DNA of 64,000 nucleotides from positions 56,485,075 to 56,549,074 of the forward strand of contig OU744725.1 in NCBI GenBank assembly GCA_916613615.1, written 5' to 3'. Positions 24,939-37,523 of this stretch are shown here, one piece after another. This DNA is from Steromphala cineraria. Lineage: Eukaryota > Mollusca > Gastropoda > Trochida > Trochidae. The translations under genes were made by a program, and so were the position numbers. The number at the start of each line of letters is the position of its first letter. Position 1 is the first letter of the stretch. Under the pieces are notes generated by a model that saw only the letters and a program-made list of their open reading frames with translations, searched no databases and was not told where the DNA came from.

Positions 24939-25300
24939 TGACACTTGTAACATACCACCCTCATGTAACATTGCTTCAGAATGTTGTCATCAGGAGACTG
25001 CTTGTAAGTGTCAAACTAAACCATGAAAGCCAACAAGGCTTCCATAACATCAGACACTTCACATTAACAATAACACCTCAAACCTAAAAAACAACCTTGG
25101 ACTTGAATACAACCAAACTATGACACTTGTAACATACCCCGTAACATTGCTACAGAAGGTTGAAATTATTGCTTGTATATATGTGTCAAACAAAACTGTG
25201 GAAACGAACAAGCCTTCCATAACATCAGACACTTCTCATTCTGAATGACAGAATTCTCATACCTATAAAAAACTTGAATACAAACCAAACCATAAATAAA
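24939..25300 (+). repeat. About 182-bp diverged tandem duplication
   Basis: TGACACTTGTAACATACC at 24,939 and 25,121 opens two copies, which share GTAACATTGCT, AAGCCTTCCATAACATCAG-like segments and ACTTGAATACAA.CCAAAC at their ends. The flanking 23.8-24.9 kb looks like older, more decayed sequence of the same kind. Confidence 0.75.
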
Positions 25301-25702
25301 GCCTTGTCTGTGGCTGTGCTTAACCCTTGAGAAAACCCATTGGATTGTGAAGAAGTGCCCTAAAGTAGTGAGATATTCTGATATTTATTTAGCCCAGTTA
25401 AAAGTGCATGTAATTATCTGACAGAAAAATAATTCCTTCTTTTTCACCCCAAAGTAACCTTGTTTCGTTTGATTGCCTCATGGAATAAAAACTGCAAAAA
25501 GTATGAACCTAACAAAAAAATATTGTTGGAACAGTAAGGTAATGCTCCAAAAATATGTAACAATCTGTTTCTGAAGTACTAAGGATTGTTCAACCCTCTG
25601 GCACAATGACAGAATCATCCCTCCTGAATGGTAATTGTGTCCAACCCTTCTGATGAGGTATTATCAAATGATTGGCAACCAGAGGAAGCAGGAGACAATG
25701 GC

Positions 25703-25845
25703 TGCCACACCTTCAGCCTTCCTGAACACCCTCAAGAGTCTGTTGTAAGTCTCTTGTCTCACTGTGCTCAACAATGCCACACCTTCACACATCCTGAACA
25801 TACTCCAGTCTCTTGTTACACCAGTGCTCATAACATTGCCATGTT
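25703..25845 (+). repeat. About 72-bp tandem repeat
   Basis: TGCCACACCTTCA..CATCCTGAACA-type units begin at 25,703 and 25,775 with a partial third near 25,837. They share the AGTCTCTTGT and GTGCTCA steps. This explains the open frames on both strands here. Confidence 0.65.
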
Positions 25846-26369
25846 TCCATGGTAGGTGAGTCAAGTACAGAGATGCAAATGTGCAACTGCTTTCTCAATG
25901 CTTAAATTATTTCTTTGTATAGCATGAAGGATAGGTCAGATGCTAAAATATTGAATGGTCATACAGCTGAGAGAAGTAGTTGATTTGTTTGTCATACTTG
26001 TTCAGTACAGAATTTGAAATAATGAAAATTGCCCTTACCATTGCTAATGCTTACCATTGAATGTAAGTGTTTTTGTAATTTGCCCAAAATTACCCAAAAT
26101 TTATACACAACATTACAAAATAACCTTCAAACCACAATACAACAGTGTTAAGTGGACATCTGTTTGGGAAATTATTTTCTGGTGTCACAATCTTTTGTCA
26201 TCTTGACATAGGGGTAACAAATGGACAATGACTTAATTAAGGCATGTAAGATTGATGGCAAACAAATTAGAAAGTTCTGATAACAAGAGCTTTAAGATTA
26301 TCTTGACCAAACAGATGTCCAATTGAAAATTAAAACACCAGTGACTAATTATTGGTACAAAGTGCCAAA

Positions 26370-26750
26370 TAATAAGACATCAAGGATAGTTAATACAAGT
26401 GCTTTGGGATTGTACAGAGATGTTCATTTACTTGGCAAAAAGTTCAAAATTGGACACACATTTCTACATAATTATCTATAATTGGTATAAACTGCCGAAC
26501 CAGACACCACTGACTGAGCAATAATTCAATATCTGGATATCAGGGAAAGACAAAACAAGTGCTTCAACTTGTCTTGACAACACAGATGTTCAGGTACTTG
26601 GCAAAATGTGCAAAATCAGCCACCATTGCTACATAAGTATATGTTACTTCAAAATGAGACACCACTGAGTGAGCAATTATTGGTACAAGTGGCAGATAAC
26701 TGGACATCAAGGAAAGACAACTTGTGAACTTGACATCTGTGCAGGCCATC
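26370..26750 (+). repeat. About 165-bp diverged tandem repeat, 2-3 units
   Basis: ACTTGGCAAAAAGTTCAAAA (26,431) and ACTTGGCAAAATGTGCAAAA (26,596) recur with matching TGAGCAAT(A/T)ATT and ATC(A)AGGAAAGACAA segments, and a partial third unit begins near 26,702. Confidence 0.65.
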
Positions 26751-26904
26751 CACAATCAGTTGTCATCTTGATGGAGTGACCAGACGCGTCCAGCTATTCT
26801 TACACAACTGTTAACAACAGGCTGGACACAGCATCAGGACAACAGCTGGACATACACACTATTGTGGTCAGAAATAATCTTCAATATCAGACAGTTGATG
26901 TTAA

Positions 26905-27350
26905 GCAAAGTTTGATATGACCAAACACCTACTCGAGACAGACTGTACATTGAGAACAGCTCCTCTGTCAGAGATTAACCCATGACCTAGGAAAATATGT
27001 AAAGTTTGAATTATCACCAAACTGCTGCAGGGTGAACATTGATTTCAGTTTCTCTGTCAGAGATTAACCCTTAACCTAGGAAAAGAAGTAAAGTTTCATG
27101 TGACCAAACATACAGACTGTACATTGGGCACAGTTTGTCTGTAAGAGATTAACCCATGACCTAGGAAAAGATTCGTAAAGTTTGATATGACCAAACATAC
27201 AGACTGAACATAGAGCACAGTTTCTCTGGTAGAGATTAACCCATGACCTAGGAAAAGCAGTAAAGTTTCATATGACCAAAGAACTACTGAGACAGGCTCA
27301 ACATTTAGTGTAGCTTCTTTCTAAGAAATTAACCCTTAACCAAAGAAAAA
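26905..27350 (+). repeat. 85-93-bp tandem repeat, five units
   Basis: GAGATTAACCCATGACCTAG (or a near variant) recurs at 26,971, 27,060, 27,145, 27,232 and, decayed, 27,325. GTAAAGTTTGATATGACCAA and CATACAGACTG(T/A)ACAT lie between. Confidence 0.85.
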
Positions 27351-28002
27351 AACAGTTATGGTTTACATAACAGAGCAGAGTCTGATATGACAATACCTTA
27401 CCTGTGAGGACAAAATTAATTTGGCTTAATTTTTTTCAGAAACCTTGTTATTTTCACACAAAATATTTATCAAGGCAGTCCTGCTTTAAACTGTCTTTCA
27501 AAAACTTGAATAAAAAAGATCAATTAACTAGGTTAGTGAGAAATGTTCCTTTAAAAGGAAAAGCAACAAGGGTCAACATTTTCATGTTTCCTGGATAATA
27601 AACTGCAATGTTTACAAAAGGTTTTTATTCTACCTGAGCTAAACCTTGCCTTTACGAGGTGCAATCCTCACATATGACTCACGGGACATACCAGGATATT
27701 ATGGTGATAACCACTGGTTAAGATATGGGGAGGGGATTATCAGGGTGATAGATCATATTGTGAGAGACCCCCCATCATGGTAACGTCATATTGTCAAGAT
27801 TTATTTCACAGCTGTGTTTTTCTCAAAAATACTGTTACCAATACAACTTGCTACATTGTCTAACTCAACAATTTCCTACAATTCGTCCGAAAATTCCAAA
27901 ATAAGTGTAAGAACTATAACTCATAATATGACCTCGATGTATTTATAAATCTAAAGAAATAGATCTTTTCGACAGCAATAGATAACTTTTCCATGGCCTT
28001 AA

Positions 28003-28360
28003 AAGGGGCAGTAGCACATTTTTTTGATAATTTTATATTTTCAATTTTTCACTGATAATTGTACGTAAATGCTAAAGGTATTATTTTGATAGCGTCAAAA
28101 ATTTCATTACACAATCCAATCATCCATAATCAGAGGACAAAGTATTAAGATTCATACAAAATTCATTGGTGGCCATTTTGTGTGAACACCTTTAATTCAT
28201 TTTGTGTAAGAAAAAGGAATCGCACGACTAAACTTTACATTATATATTTGAATTATTACTGCTTCATTTAGTTCAAATACATTGTCTTTCAATTGGAACC
28301 ATTAATTTTCATTTTCCTGACATCATCTTATATTCCCCCTAAAAACGTGCTACTGTCCCT
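28003..28360 (+). mobile_element. TTAA-flanked MITE, copy 1 (358 bp)
   Basis: TTAA occurs at both edges (27,999-28,002 and 28,361-28,364). The inverted ends are (A)AGGGGCAGTAGCAC... and ...GTGCTACTGTCCCT. The interior matches the copies at 40.7, 49.3, 61.1 and 63.7 kb (CACTGATAATTGTA, CCAATCATCCATAATCAGAG, GGCCATTTTGTGTGAACACC, TTTCAATTGGAACCATTAAT). TTAA duplication is the hallmark of piggyBac-type transposons, so a non-autonomous piggyBac derivative is inferred. Confidence 0.85.
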
Positions 28361-28364
28361 TTAA

Positions 28365-31300
28365 ATCACCTTTTTATTCAGTTCAATTGTGTAGGTGACC
28401 ATCAAAGGTCTATCCCGCTAACCGACAATAGTTTCAATGCCTGCTACATCTAACTACCTCTGTGATATTCACTGAAATAGACCATAAAGAGATACTATCT
28501 CACAAGCTTAAAAGCAATACAATTTGAAGTGACAGCCGCCACAATAGTAACATCCTTGTTCATCAGATACAGAAGCTGATCTGAAGGCTTTTGACCAACA
28601 ATGGATACAAAGATGTATATCAATGTAGACTGTGAAATAGCTAGCCTCTTGACCGCTGGTCAAAAGGGTTTCAACAATTCTATAGGTCAAACAAATCTAA
28701 AGGAGCTAAGTTCTCCTTGTGGAGTTGATGATTTGTTTGTTTATATTTTTTTCACATGGATTTGAAAAAGTGTATGATTATTTATGTGATTATTTATTTC
28801 TAACTTGTGTATTTCATTAATTTTAAAAATACCAAGTAACAATATACAGGAAGTGAATTGTTGTTTAGAGCTGATTGGCAAATATTTCAACCATTAAAGT
28901 TAGAGCAATACAAGAGAGAGGGCTTTCTCAATGATGTCACAGATATAAAAATATTTAAACTTATGCAACTTTTCTCAACAAGGTAAATGGTGATATTTGC
29001 ACATGTACCAATATCATAAACATGACATTAGTTATAAATACTAGTTTTGATTAATTTCTATCTGGTGCATAGGTGCATGTAAAAACCAAACCAATCTGAC
29101 CATTAAAAGCTAGATTTTAGACGCAAAAGTCTGTCAATACAAAGATATGAATCAGTATATTCTGACCCCTTACGAAGTTACTGACACAATGATGTTTATC
29201 AGATCTTTGCCCAGAGAAGCCTCAGGAGGCCTTAAGGCACAATGATTCTGTCATCACAGCCAAAGGCTAATCTCTCTTGACACACCTATGTTGGATCAAC
29301 TGGCTGGGCTTTCTTCTAATACAAGGAACACTAGCCAGAAGCGTAGACTTCTTTTATGGTTGTCTGTTGATCCTAATTGATCCTCAATGATCCCTATTGA
29401 TCTTGGTGTGAAAATATAACCGTTGAGTGTCTTTGTTAATGGAATTATCAAAGTGTTTGACAAAATGCTAGCTTGATATCAAATATTGCTGATTAAACAT
29501 GTTAAGTCTAAACTGTTTAGCTGTTGTCAGATTTACATGTAAATGTTTTTTCAATATCTGAATTTATTTGATCAGAGCCTGGTTCTAGGCTATTTCAAAG
29601 AAAAATCTAAATTTTAGTAGTTAGTTACATTGATCATACCTATTGTCAATTTCCAGAGGGAAAAAATCAAATATATCAAAGTTCTTGTAAACATGGCAAT
29701 ATAAAAACATCACAGTGTGACTAAATATCAACAAAAAGGTATGAATGGTCTACTTAGTAGTGTATGAAGGTAATCCACATATTTCATAAGCTGAGTACAA
29801 TAACTCCTTAGGCAATTTAGAGTCAGACAGTTTGATTGATAGGTGAAATCAATGACATAATTTGACCTTACAAAGAGAGAATCAATGAAATCTTAAAATC
29901 ACCTGATTATAGTGTTTTTCTTTCTTTGAGGTAAATATGCCAAAAGGCTTAAGCAATCTCTGCAAGTAGGATCGTAATGACTCATTCACTACCTAATAAG
30001 ATTTCTATTGGCCGAAATTAGAGCTTGGTTCTTACAATTATCAGATTATTATATTATATTTTGTTGCAATTTAAATGCAGCTTAAAAACTGCCCATGAAG
30101 CAACTTAAGATATGTTTTCTTCAGAAACAATGCAAACCTAATGCAGAACATTATGAAAAATCATATCTCTGACTACGGCGTTTAAAAATGTTATTCAATA
30201 AAAAGACAAAATCATGTCCTTACTGACATTTATTATGATATTGATCGCTGTTTTGACATGTAACAATAGCCCAAAGCAATAAATGTGTTATAATCCTGTT
30301 CATGTGATTCATGTGCAATTATTTTGGCAGGATTTTTTTGTATAATATGGTATTACTAGTAGGATGAATTTGAAATGCAGGTAATTATGCATTAGAAGAT
30401 GACAAATGATAAACCTGAAAGCAAATTTGCATTTATGCTGAATTGACAGATCTGGGTCTTCATCCAAAGAGTCACATTGGTAACATCAATTTTAATTCCA
30501 TACCACCTTTAAAGTGTAAAGTCATGATAATGTAACTGACAATGAAGTCTTTTGAGGTCATGTTGAATATTTTAAAACTTTTTTTTAAGAGAAGTGTGAG
30601 TAGAAATGTGAATGATGAATTAGAATCAAGTGAACATCCTGTCCCAGTGACCTTGCTGGTCTAGTGACATTTCTAACTCTTTAGGATAATGTTTTAGTTG
30701 GCATTTATCAATTTAGCGGAAATAGGCTTTCAATTTATTTGCATAGGGGTTGTATGTTACTGTAGTGAGCTTGGCAACCCTACAATCTATGAAAGGAGAT
30801 GTTTAATTCTTGGGTTATTATTCAATTGAAATCTTGCACATAATCAAACTTTAATGTTAAACAACTACATCATATCACTTTTTTTTACAATATGAAAATA
30901 TATAGATAAATGTAGCGTTCAGTAAGTACATGTATGTAACAGTTGCGTTTGATACAAAAAGTATTAATAGTACAAATTAATGACTTCAGAAGGATACATA
31001 CACTATCAAGTGAAACTTGCTGCATGCACTATTAAAGATTCATTTTACAAATAGTAAAACATAAGCAGTATCAAATTTTCATATGTGCACATGAGCACAT
31101 CACACTTTTGCTTTGATTGTTTCATCAGAGGTTTGAATTTTTGTATATAATCCTTGCACTTGGTCCTGTAGTACAAGAACTCACTAGTACTTGATGAAAG
31201 TCATATGACACACTGTAACTGGTAATATTCAGACTACAAATCTACTTAATTTATTTGATACCAAAGGCACATGAGGGAAGTTATCTAATATTCTTTTTGA

Positions 31301-32271
31301 TGTTTCATCATGCTGGCCTAGAGATATATAGAAAACACAAAGGGATATTTTCAACAGCTGTGTTCAAAAGCTAAATGAAAAATAAATACTGACATAAAAC
31401 ATAATTAAATTGCAGCATATATATACACAATTATATATCTTGCTTCAACCGGTGGCCAGACTGCAGTGTTGAGTAAGTGTATTTGTAACAGGTGTGTAGA
31501 TAAGGTAGGTTTTTACCTGTCAGATAAGTACAGTCTGACCTTTATCACCTGTCTGTCTCTAACAAATTGTCAGTCATCAGTCAACAAGGTGAAAACACAG
31601 GTAAACTCAGGTAAAACCGTGAGAAATCTCAAGTACAATCAATTTTACAATCTTGTTTGCTTAAATGTTGGTGTGTGATGTCATTGAAGTTATTTTTCTT
31701 ATAAAACTTGATAAGAACAATATTTCAAATTTTTTATTAAAAACTTTTGAGATGATTATAAATCAATTTAAATATGTTTGTCACCTTAATTCTTAAATCA
31801 TTTTGTCTAGCATGATATGACATGGATTTTGCAACATTTTGTGCAACATGAAAAATGCAACTTCAGCTTTTGATTATCAAACATAGCATCAGGATGTCAT
31901 CTTGCGAAGAGTTTGAAATACAACTCAACTTATCACAAACACCTTTTCCATCATATTATGCCGAACACTATCAAGATGAACTCTGAATAAGATTATCATT
32001 TCATTTATCCCAGCCAGAGGTGTTGCAGCTGGGACCAGATACCATTTCATTGTTTCCACTCATCACACCTAATATCATGGCATGGAATGAATAACCATTG
32101 TACTCTGTTTATTGTCATTGGCATGTCAGAATCTGCATGATCACATGTTCACAAAGCAATATCTCATATACCATGAATTATCCCTAACATCAAAAGTCAG
32201 CTGTTCAAATTGATATCATATACAAAATACCATTTCAATATTTCTTCTATGAAGCTTGAGATCTAAACTAC
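28365..32271. other. No gene recognised
   Basis: AT-rich non-coding sequence. No open frame resembling a protein, no RNA gene and no clear repeat was seen. Short CAGGTG/CACCTG motifs cluster at 31,490-31,620. Confidence 0.4.
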
Positions 32272-32450
32272 ATTGAATATCAAAGCCTTTTTGGAAATGG
32301 CACATATTCAATTTATTATTATAAAGAAGCTATGTAATGCAAAATGTTTAAATAGAAAAATTGGTGCAATGATCACCACTTTTAATCTCACATTGGAATT
32401 GAATATCAAAGTCTTTATTGGAAATGCCTTATATTCAATTTTTTATATTC
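32272..32450 (+). repeat. Short direct duplication, spacing about 128 bp
   Basis: TTGAATATCAAAG(C/T)CTTT at 32,273 and 32,401 is followed in both by T(A)TTGGAAATG.C..TATTCAATTT. Only about 48 bases are conserved. Confidence 0.6.
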
Positions 32451-32664
32451 AAAATAATTCCCTCGGCCTAGAAAAAATAATGAAATGCGGGCTCTTAAAA
32501 TGTAACTTTTTTTTGTTAGTGAGTGCTTTGAAGAGGCAGTGATAAAGTGATTCAAATGTTATATTTATTTATTTTTTCTTCACGTTCAATAATAAATAAA
32601 AAAAAGATTGGGAAATTTTTAAAAAACCCGCGTAATCACATCAAAGACCAGAAACATTTTTTTT

Positions 32665-32975
32665 TCTGGGCCTAACGTCAATCTCAGGTGTGGCCAGAGA
32701 TAACCTCGTGCCACCTTTCTACCCTGCACACCTGACAATACCATGCACACTGCATGTCAAGATCAGGGCTGATGGCTTATTGACAGTTCTTGATACTGTG
32801 AAGCTGGATTCTGGCAGGGAGGGTGATCAACTTCACCCCTAACAATAGCCGTCCTCTTGACCAGCTACTGACCCCCAGGTAAATTATCTGACCACGTGCA
32901 GCTCACCTGTAATTAGCAGCTAATGCTGTGTGCACTCAACACAGCTGCTGTTAGATTCACTGGTAATTACTGTCA
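32665..32975. promoter_or_regulatory. GC-elevated island rich in E-boxes and homeobox-type sites; possible enhancer
   Basis: This 310-bp stretch has less A/T than its flanks. It carries TCAGGTGTG, ACACCTGAC, CACGTG (in GACCACGTGCAG), TCACCTGTAATTAGCAGCTA and AACACAGCTGCTG, along with a TAATTA at 32,964. The dense mix of bHLH- and homeodomain-type motifs within a presumed intron suggests a regulatory element. This is inference from motif density alone. Confidence 0.25.
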
Positions 32976-35862
32976 TATTTCTTGGAACAATAAATTATAT
33001 TTTGATGTTTTCCTCATCTACCTCCTCCTGAATGCTGATGAATATCAATGTTTTTCTGTTAAGAGAAACTAGTGAAAATAGATAATAATGTTATTGTTCT
33101 TTAGCAGCTGATTTGTATCATGCACATTTCATTTCCGATATTGTTTAGCTGAAAGACTTTTATGGTATGTCTGTTTTTTAATAACAGATATTGACATAGA
33201 TATGTATTGAAAACATTGTTACCAGAAAAGCAAAACAAATATTCAATTTCATAATTTATCAGTCTCTTAATAGCTCCTTATTTGAAAGATATGTTAAAAC
33301 GGTTTGTGTCCAGCTAATCATATGTTAATCAGCTTGATTTATTAACAATTCCTTGTCAGTAAAAGTACAGTACTGTTTCATATTTTCAGCTTATAGTCAT
33401 TAATATGAAACAAAGTCATCGTAGGTTGACAAAGTCAATGGCTACTCCATGCCATGTCAAGTTGGTCTACTTGATTGAATACAGCAGTGCCGCAGGGAGC
33501 CCTTCTACCTCCAGTCTTATTTATTGATCAAGCAGAAAATTGATTGAAGCAGGTTGCCATTGTCTTGTCCATCACCAAACTGACCACTGGTCCCTTTAGA
33601 TGCACGGGACACACAAATGCTGTTAGGTTTCCCACAATTCATTCATTTATAACCATCCATTCGTTTAAGTCTAAGCACGTTCTTGAGATTTGTTTGTTTG
33701 GAAAAAGTCTTCTCAATTTCATGGCAACCTGTTTGGGCTTTCTTTGTGTTTTAAACTCAAACTGACATCAAGGAGCATCGTCCTCAAACTTTACACAAAG
33801 AAAGGAGAACACGAAAACTGTTTAATTCATTTAACTCTTCTTAATATTTATTTTTTCTTTTGAAAAAATCGAAACTTGAGAAGTCTTAAAATAATTTAAT
33901 TATTACCTCTGACAGATGGAGCTTTTTGACAACACATGTTGTTATGTTCATTAGATATCAGTAAATTTTTAATGAAAATAAGCTAATAAACACTTGTAGA
34001 CTTGATCGAATAAACTTCTCTGACAATACAGTATTTTATTAAAATTATGTGGATTTGTTAATTGAATATTGTTCCATTATCAAAATACCACTTGTAGTCC
34101 TTATCAAATAATGATTATTCTATTACAATTATTCATCATATCCACAAATAACATTCCAACTTTTCATCTCAACACTAAGATCATTATCAGATATTATTAA
34201 TCACTGACTATTCATCAAGACATAAACAGAGAGCTTAATTTATTCATCAGGAGATGTCAGCTGTCAATCATAATGACAATGCAGCATGAATGGCAGCAAA
34301 GTATGATTGATGAATGTATGAATGGAGTACAAAGTCTCCCCAAATAACCTGATTATGACATGTTTTGCTCGTTTTACATATTAATAATATCATCTTATCA
34401 TCTTATTTTGAAGACATGTTCACTTCTGGAATTTTAGGGTTTTTTTCCAACACCTAGAAAAATCTAATTCATTCATTTTACATTTGAGATGACAACAAAG
34501 AACAAAGGTTGTAAAATTGTAGTTAAAAATTGTAATATATATGAACTTCATCTTTTTTGTCTAACGGATATGTCACAGCATCAATCTATTTCATTTTTGA
34601 TTCATAGCTTTTTAATGCTGAGTCTCAATGAATTTGCAAAATAAATTTGGAAGCACGTCTAGGTTGATTACTCAAAGTTGCAACAGTCACAGTTTCAAAT
34701 ATGTCAATATTAATTGGCCAAATGACAGGAAAGCTTGAAATTCCGCACCTTTTTTTCCCATGGCTATGCAAGCAGGTCATGAGACCCATTATTTTCAGAG
34801 TTCTTGCCTGATTAAACATGCAACAATAAGCTAGGTGAAAGAGTAGGGCAGTAGAACGAAACCCTGCCACACACCATCTCCCGACATCCTTCATCTCAGT
34901 ATAGTGCAAGAGGCTTTCACAAAGGATAGACACCCCTTTGATAATTCAATTTAGCTTCTTGTTACCCTGGCCCTGCTGTTACCATGGTTACCGGGTACCC
35001 CTATTATTAACCCGGTTGGAAGGGGGCTGGGTCCTTTAACCTCGGCATCTCCATTTTGTTTACCTTATCACGTTTTTCTTATCAACTTTATTTCAATTGT
35101 TCATCTCAGTGCCTTATCTTGAGTTTGTAATAGAAATACTGTCCTAGGCCCCCTTTATTGTGTTGATCATGAGGATGAAGAAATCTGTTTATTCACAAGT
35201 CTTTTCTTAGGCCGGTCAATAAAGTTTATTAATCCTTGTAATTTTCATGAGGTTTGATCATCGTAATGACATTTCATTCAACAATCCTCTACCAATTTTG
35301 AAATAATTACTTCAAAATGAATTTAAGGACCTTATTTCGTGTATGATAACAAAGACATAATTTAACTGAGTGATCCCGTATCCATTTTGTAATAACAACC
35401 ATGAAAACATATTCCCACATGTCAAATCAGGTCTTCTTTAGACTTCAATACCAAAGTTCAGTTCTTTCAGTATCACCTGCTCAATATTCCCCTGAATTTT
35501 CCCTCACATAAATAAAATTCCCACAAGACCAATCAACCACGAAATCAACAGATTAATATTTCGTATTCCAAATTTCCTGTACAGAGTGGCCTCAACAGAA
35601 ACATAGAATCAAACACAGCAATCTCTATCATAAGTTTGGGACAACCGTATGCCAACACACTTTGCACACACGTTTGGCTGTTCAATTTCTGTGGTCGCTC
35701 AAGTGTGTCGTGACTGAAAAGAAGTTTCCATTCAGCTCAACAAGGAAACTGTTGGGCGCTCACGTGTCTAATGCTGAAAAGTGCCTATTAATTCATCAGT
35801 GAATGGCCTACAGCACTGCAGACTTCAAAAGCTTTTCATATTTAGATTGTGATCTCATGTTA

Positions 35863-36195
35863 TACCTGAGAAACCTTGAAGGTCATGTATAAAGCTTGTT
35901 GTTACCTGTAAAGGTGTGCTGTAGATGTCCCCAAAATTAGTTTTTATCATAATTATTTGTTTCTGTCTGTCTGCTCTGATTGTCAAAAACACATGAAAAG
36001 GTTTACTGTTGAGTTTCCTTAAATCATCTAATGTCATACCTGGGAAACCGTCATGGTCATGTATAAAGCTTGTTGTTACCTGTAAAGGTGTGTTTTAAAC
36101 CTCCCCAAAATTATTTTTTATCATAATATTTTTTTTCTGTCTGTCTGCTCTGATTGTCAAAAACACATGAAAAGGTTTACTGTTAAGTTCCTAAA
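35863..36195 (+). repeat. 174-bp tandem duplication
   Basis: GGTCATGTATAAAGCTTGTT at 35,881 and 36,055 lies in two copies that stay about 90 percent alike through TTACCTGTAAAGGTGTG, TTCTGTCTGTCTGCTCTGAT and CATGAAAAGGTTTACTGTT. Confidence 0.9.
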
Positions 36196-37458
36196 TCATA
36201 TTTCGATCATATGTTATTTCAGAACGCTTACAGATATCTGTATTTCCTCTGATTGTGACATATCTTGGAAATCATGCTACAAAAAATTATTTTTTTGTTG
36301 TTTGAAGAAAAAATAAAATTTCAAAAACTTTTGGGTCATGCTAGAATCCATATGGTGACCTTACATATTACTTATGTAACATGTCAATGAGAATTATGAC
36401 CTGTTTCGTAATGCTCTCATTAAATTATCAAATCACATGTCTAGACAACTGATTACTCAGAAAATGTCAATATAAAAGATAAGTTCTGCAGAAGACATTT
36501 TATCATCATTCCTTATAAAAAAGATAGACATTAATTATAAGGAAAATGTCATTAGTAAATACCTTTTTAGATTGATATATCATTCAATAATTTTAAGAGC
36601 TAATTGGATATTCTGAATAAGAGAATATCTATTTTAGGAACAGTTTGATATATCTAGACAGTTTACCAAACATATTCTAAACAACTTCTCATAGTATAGT
36701 ATTTGTTTTCCAGAAAATATGGCGGAAAAATAGATTCAAATGCCATTTCTTTTAATTTAGTTTGAAAGGTTCTGATAATTTCTCAATTTCTCAGTTTCTC
36801 GGCATGTCAAAAATTCCATTAAAGATATATATATAAATAATTCTGGAATGACTTTGCTTGACAAGCACTGTATGAGACCCCATAATAAGGCAATAACTTT
36901 GGGTGCGACTCACACGGAGTGAAACCTTTGACATCTTATGAGTTATTTCTGACACCTTCATTTTTTAAGTCATTTTTGATACACTGAAATATGCCATGCA
37001 TGCAATCCTGAATAAGAAATGGGAATATTTCAGACCCTTTCATTCATTGAGTAAGTTTAACCCTTGGGCCACATTTTTTACTTAAAAGATAACAAATCTA
37101 TTCTCAATATGATGAAAGAGGGTTTTACAATATTTGTTTCTATTTTGCTGAAGTTATCTAAAAATACATTGAATAAACTTATATTTCTAATAACGTTCAA
37201 TTGATTTTAATGTATAAAAATTTCTGAACATTTGGAAACAAAAACATCTTACATGAAGAATATTTTAATAAAACACAATTGGTTAGTATCATGGATACCA
37301 TTAAAACCCAAAGCAGATAATATTCAATATTTTGAAAATAACAGGTCAAAATTGTTCGCCAATTACGGAAACAAAACCATATGCAATGAAGCAAATAATC
37401 TCATAAAGAGAAACAAAGGCTGTGCAGCAATCATAAATCGTCTATTTCCAGCAACCCT

Positions 37459-37523
37459 CCAATCAAAGCTTGTGTTTAACTGTGCAGTTGACCAATCAAA
37501 GCTTGTGTTTAACTGTGCAGTTG
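37459..37523 (+). repeat. 33-bp perfect tandem duplication
   Basis: CCAATCAAAGCTTGTGTTTA then ACTGTGCAGTTGA occurs twice at 37,459 and 37,492. Being a multiple of three, it duplicates 11 residues in a chance open frame. Confidence 0.95.

Noticed and set aside
34625..34933. 102-codon minus-strand frame
   Set aside because: No recognisable domain, no splice or coding context, and a non-convincing start.
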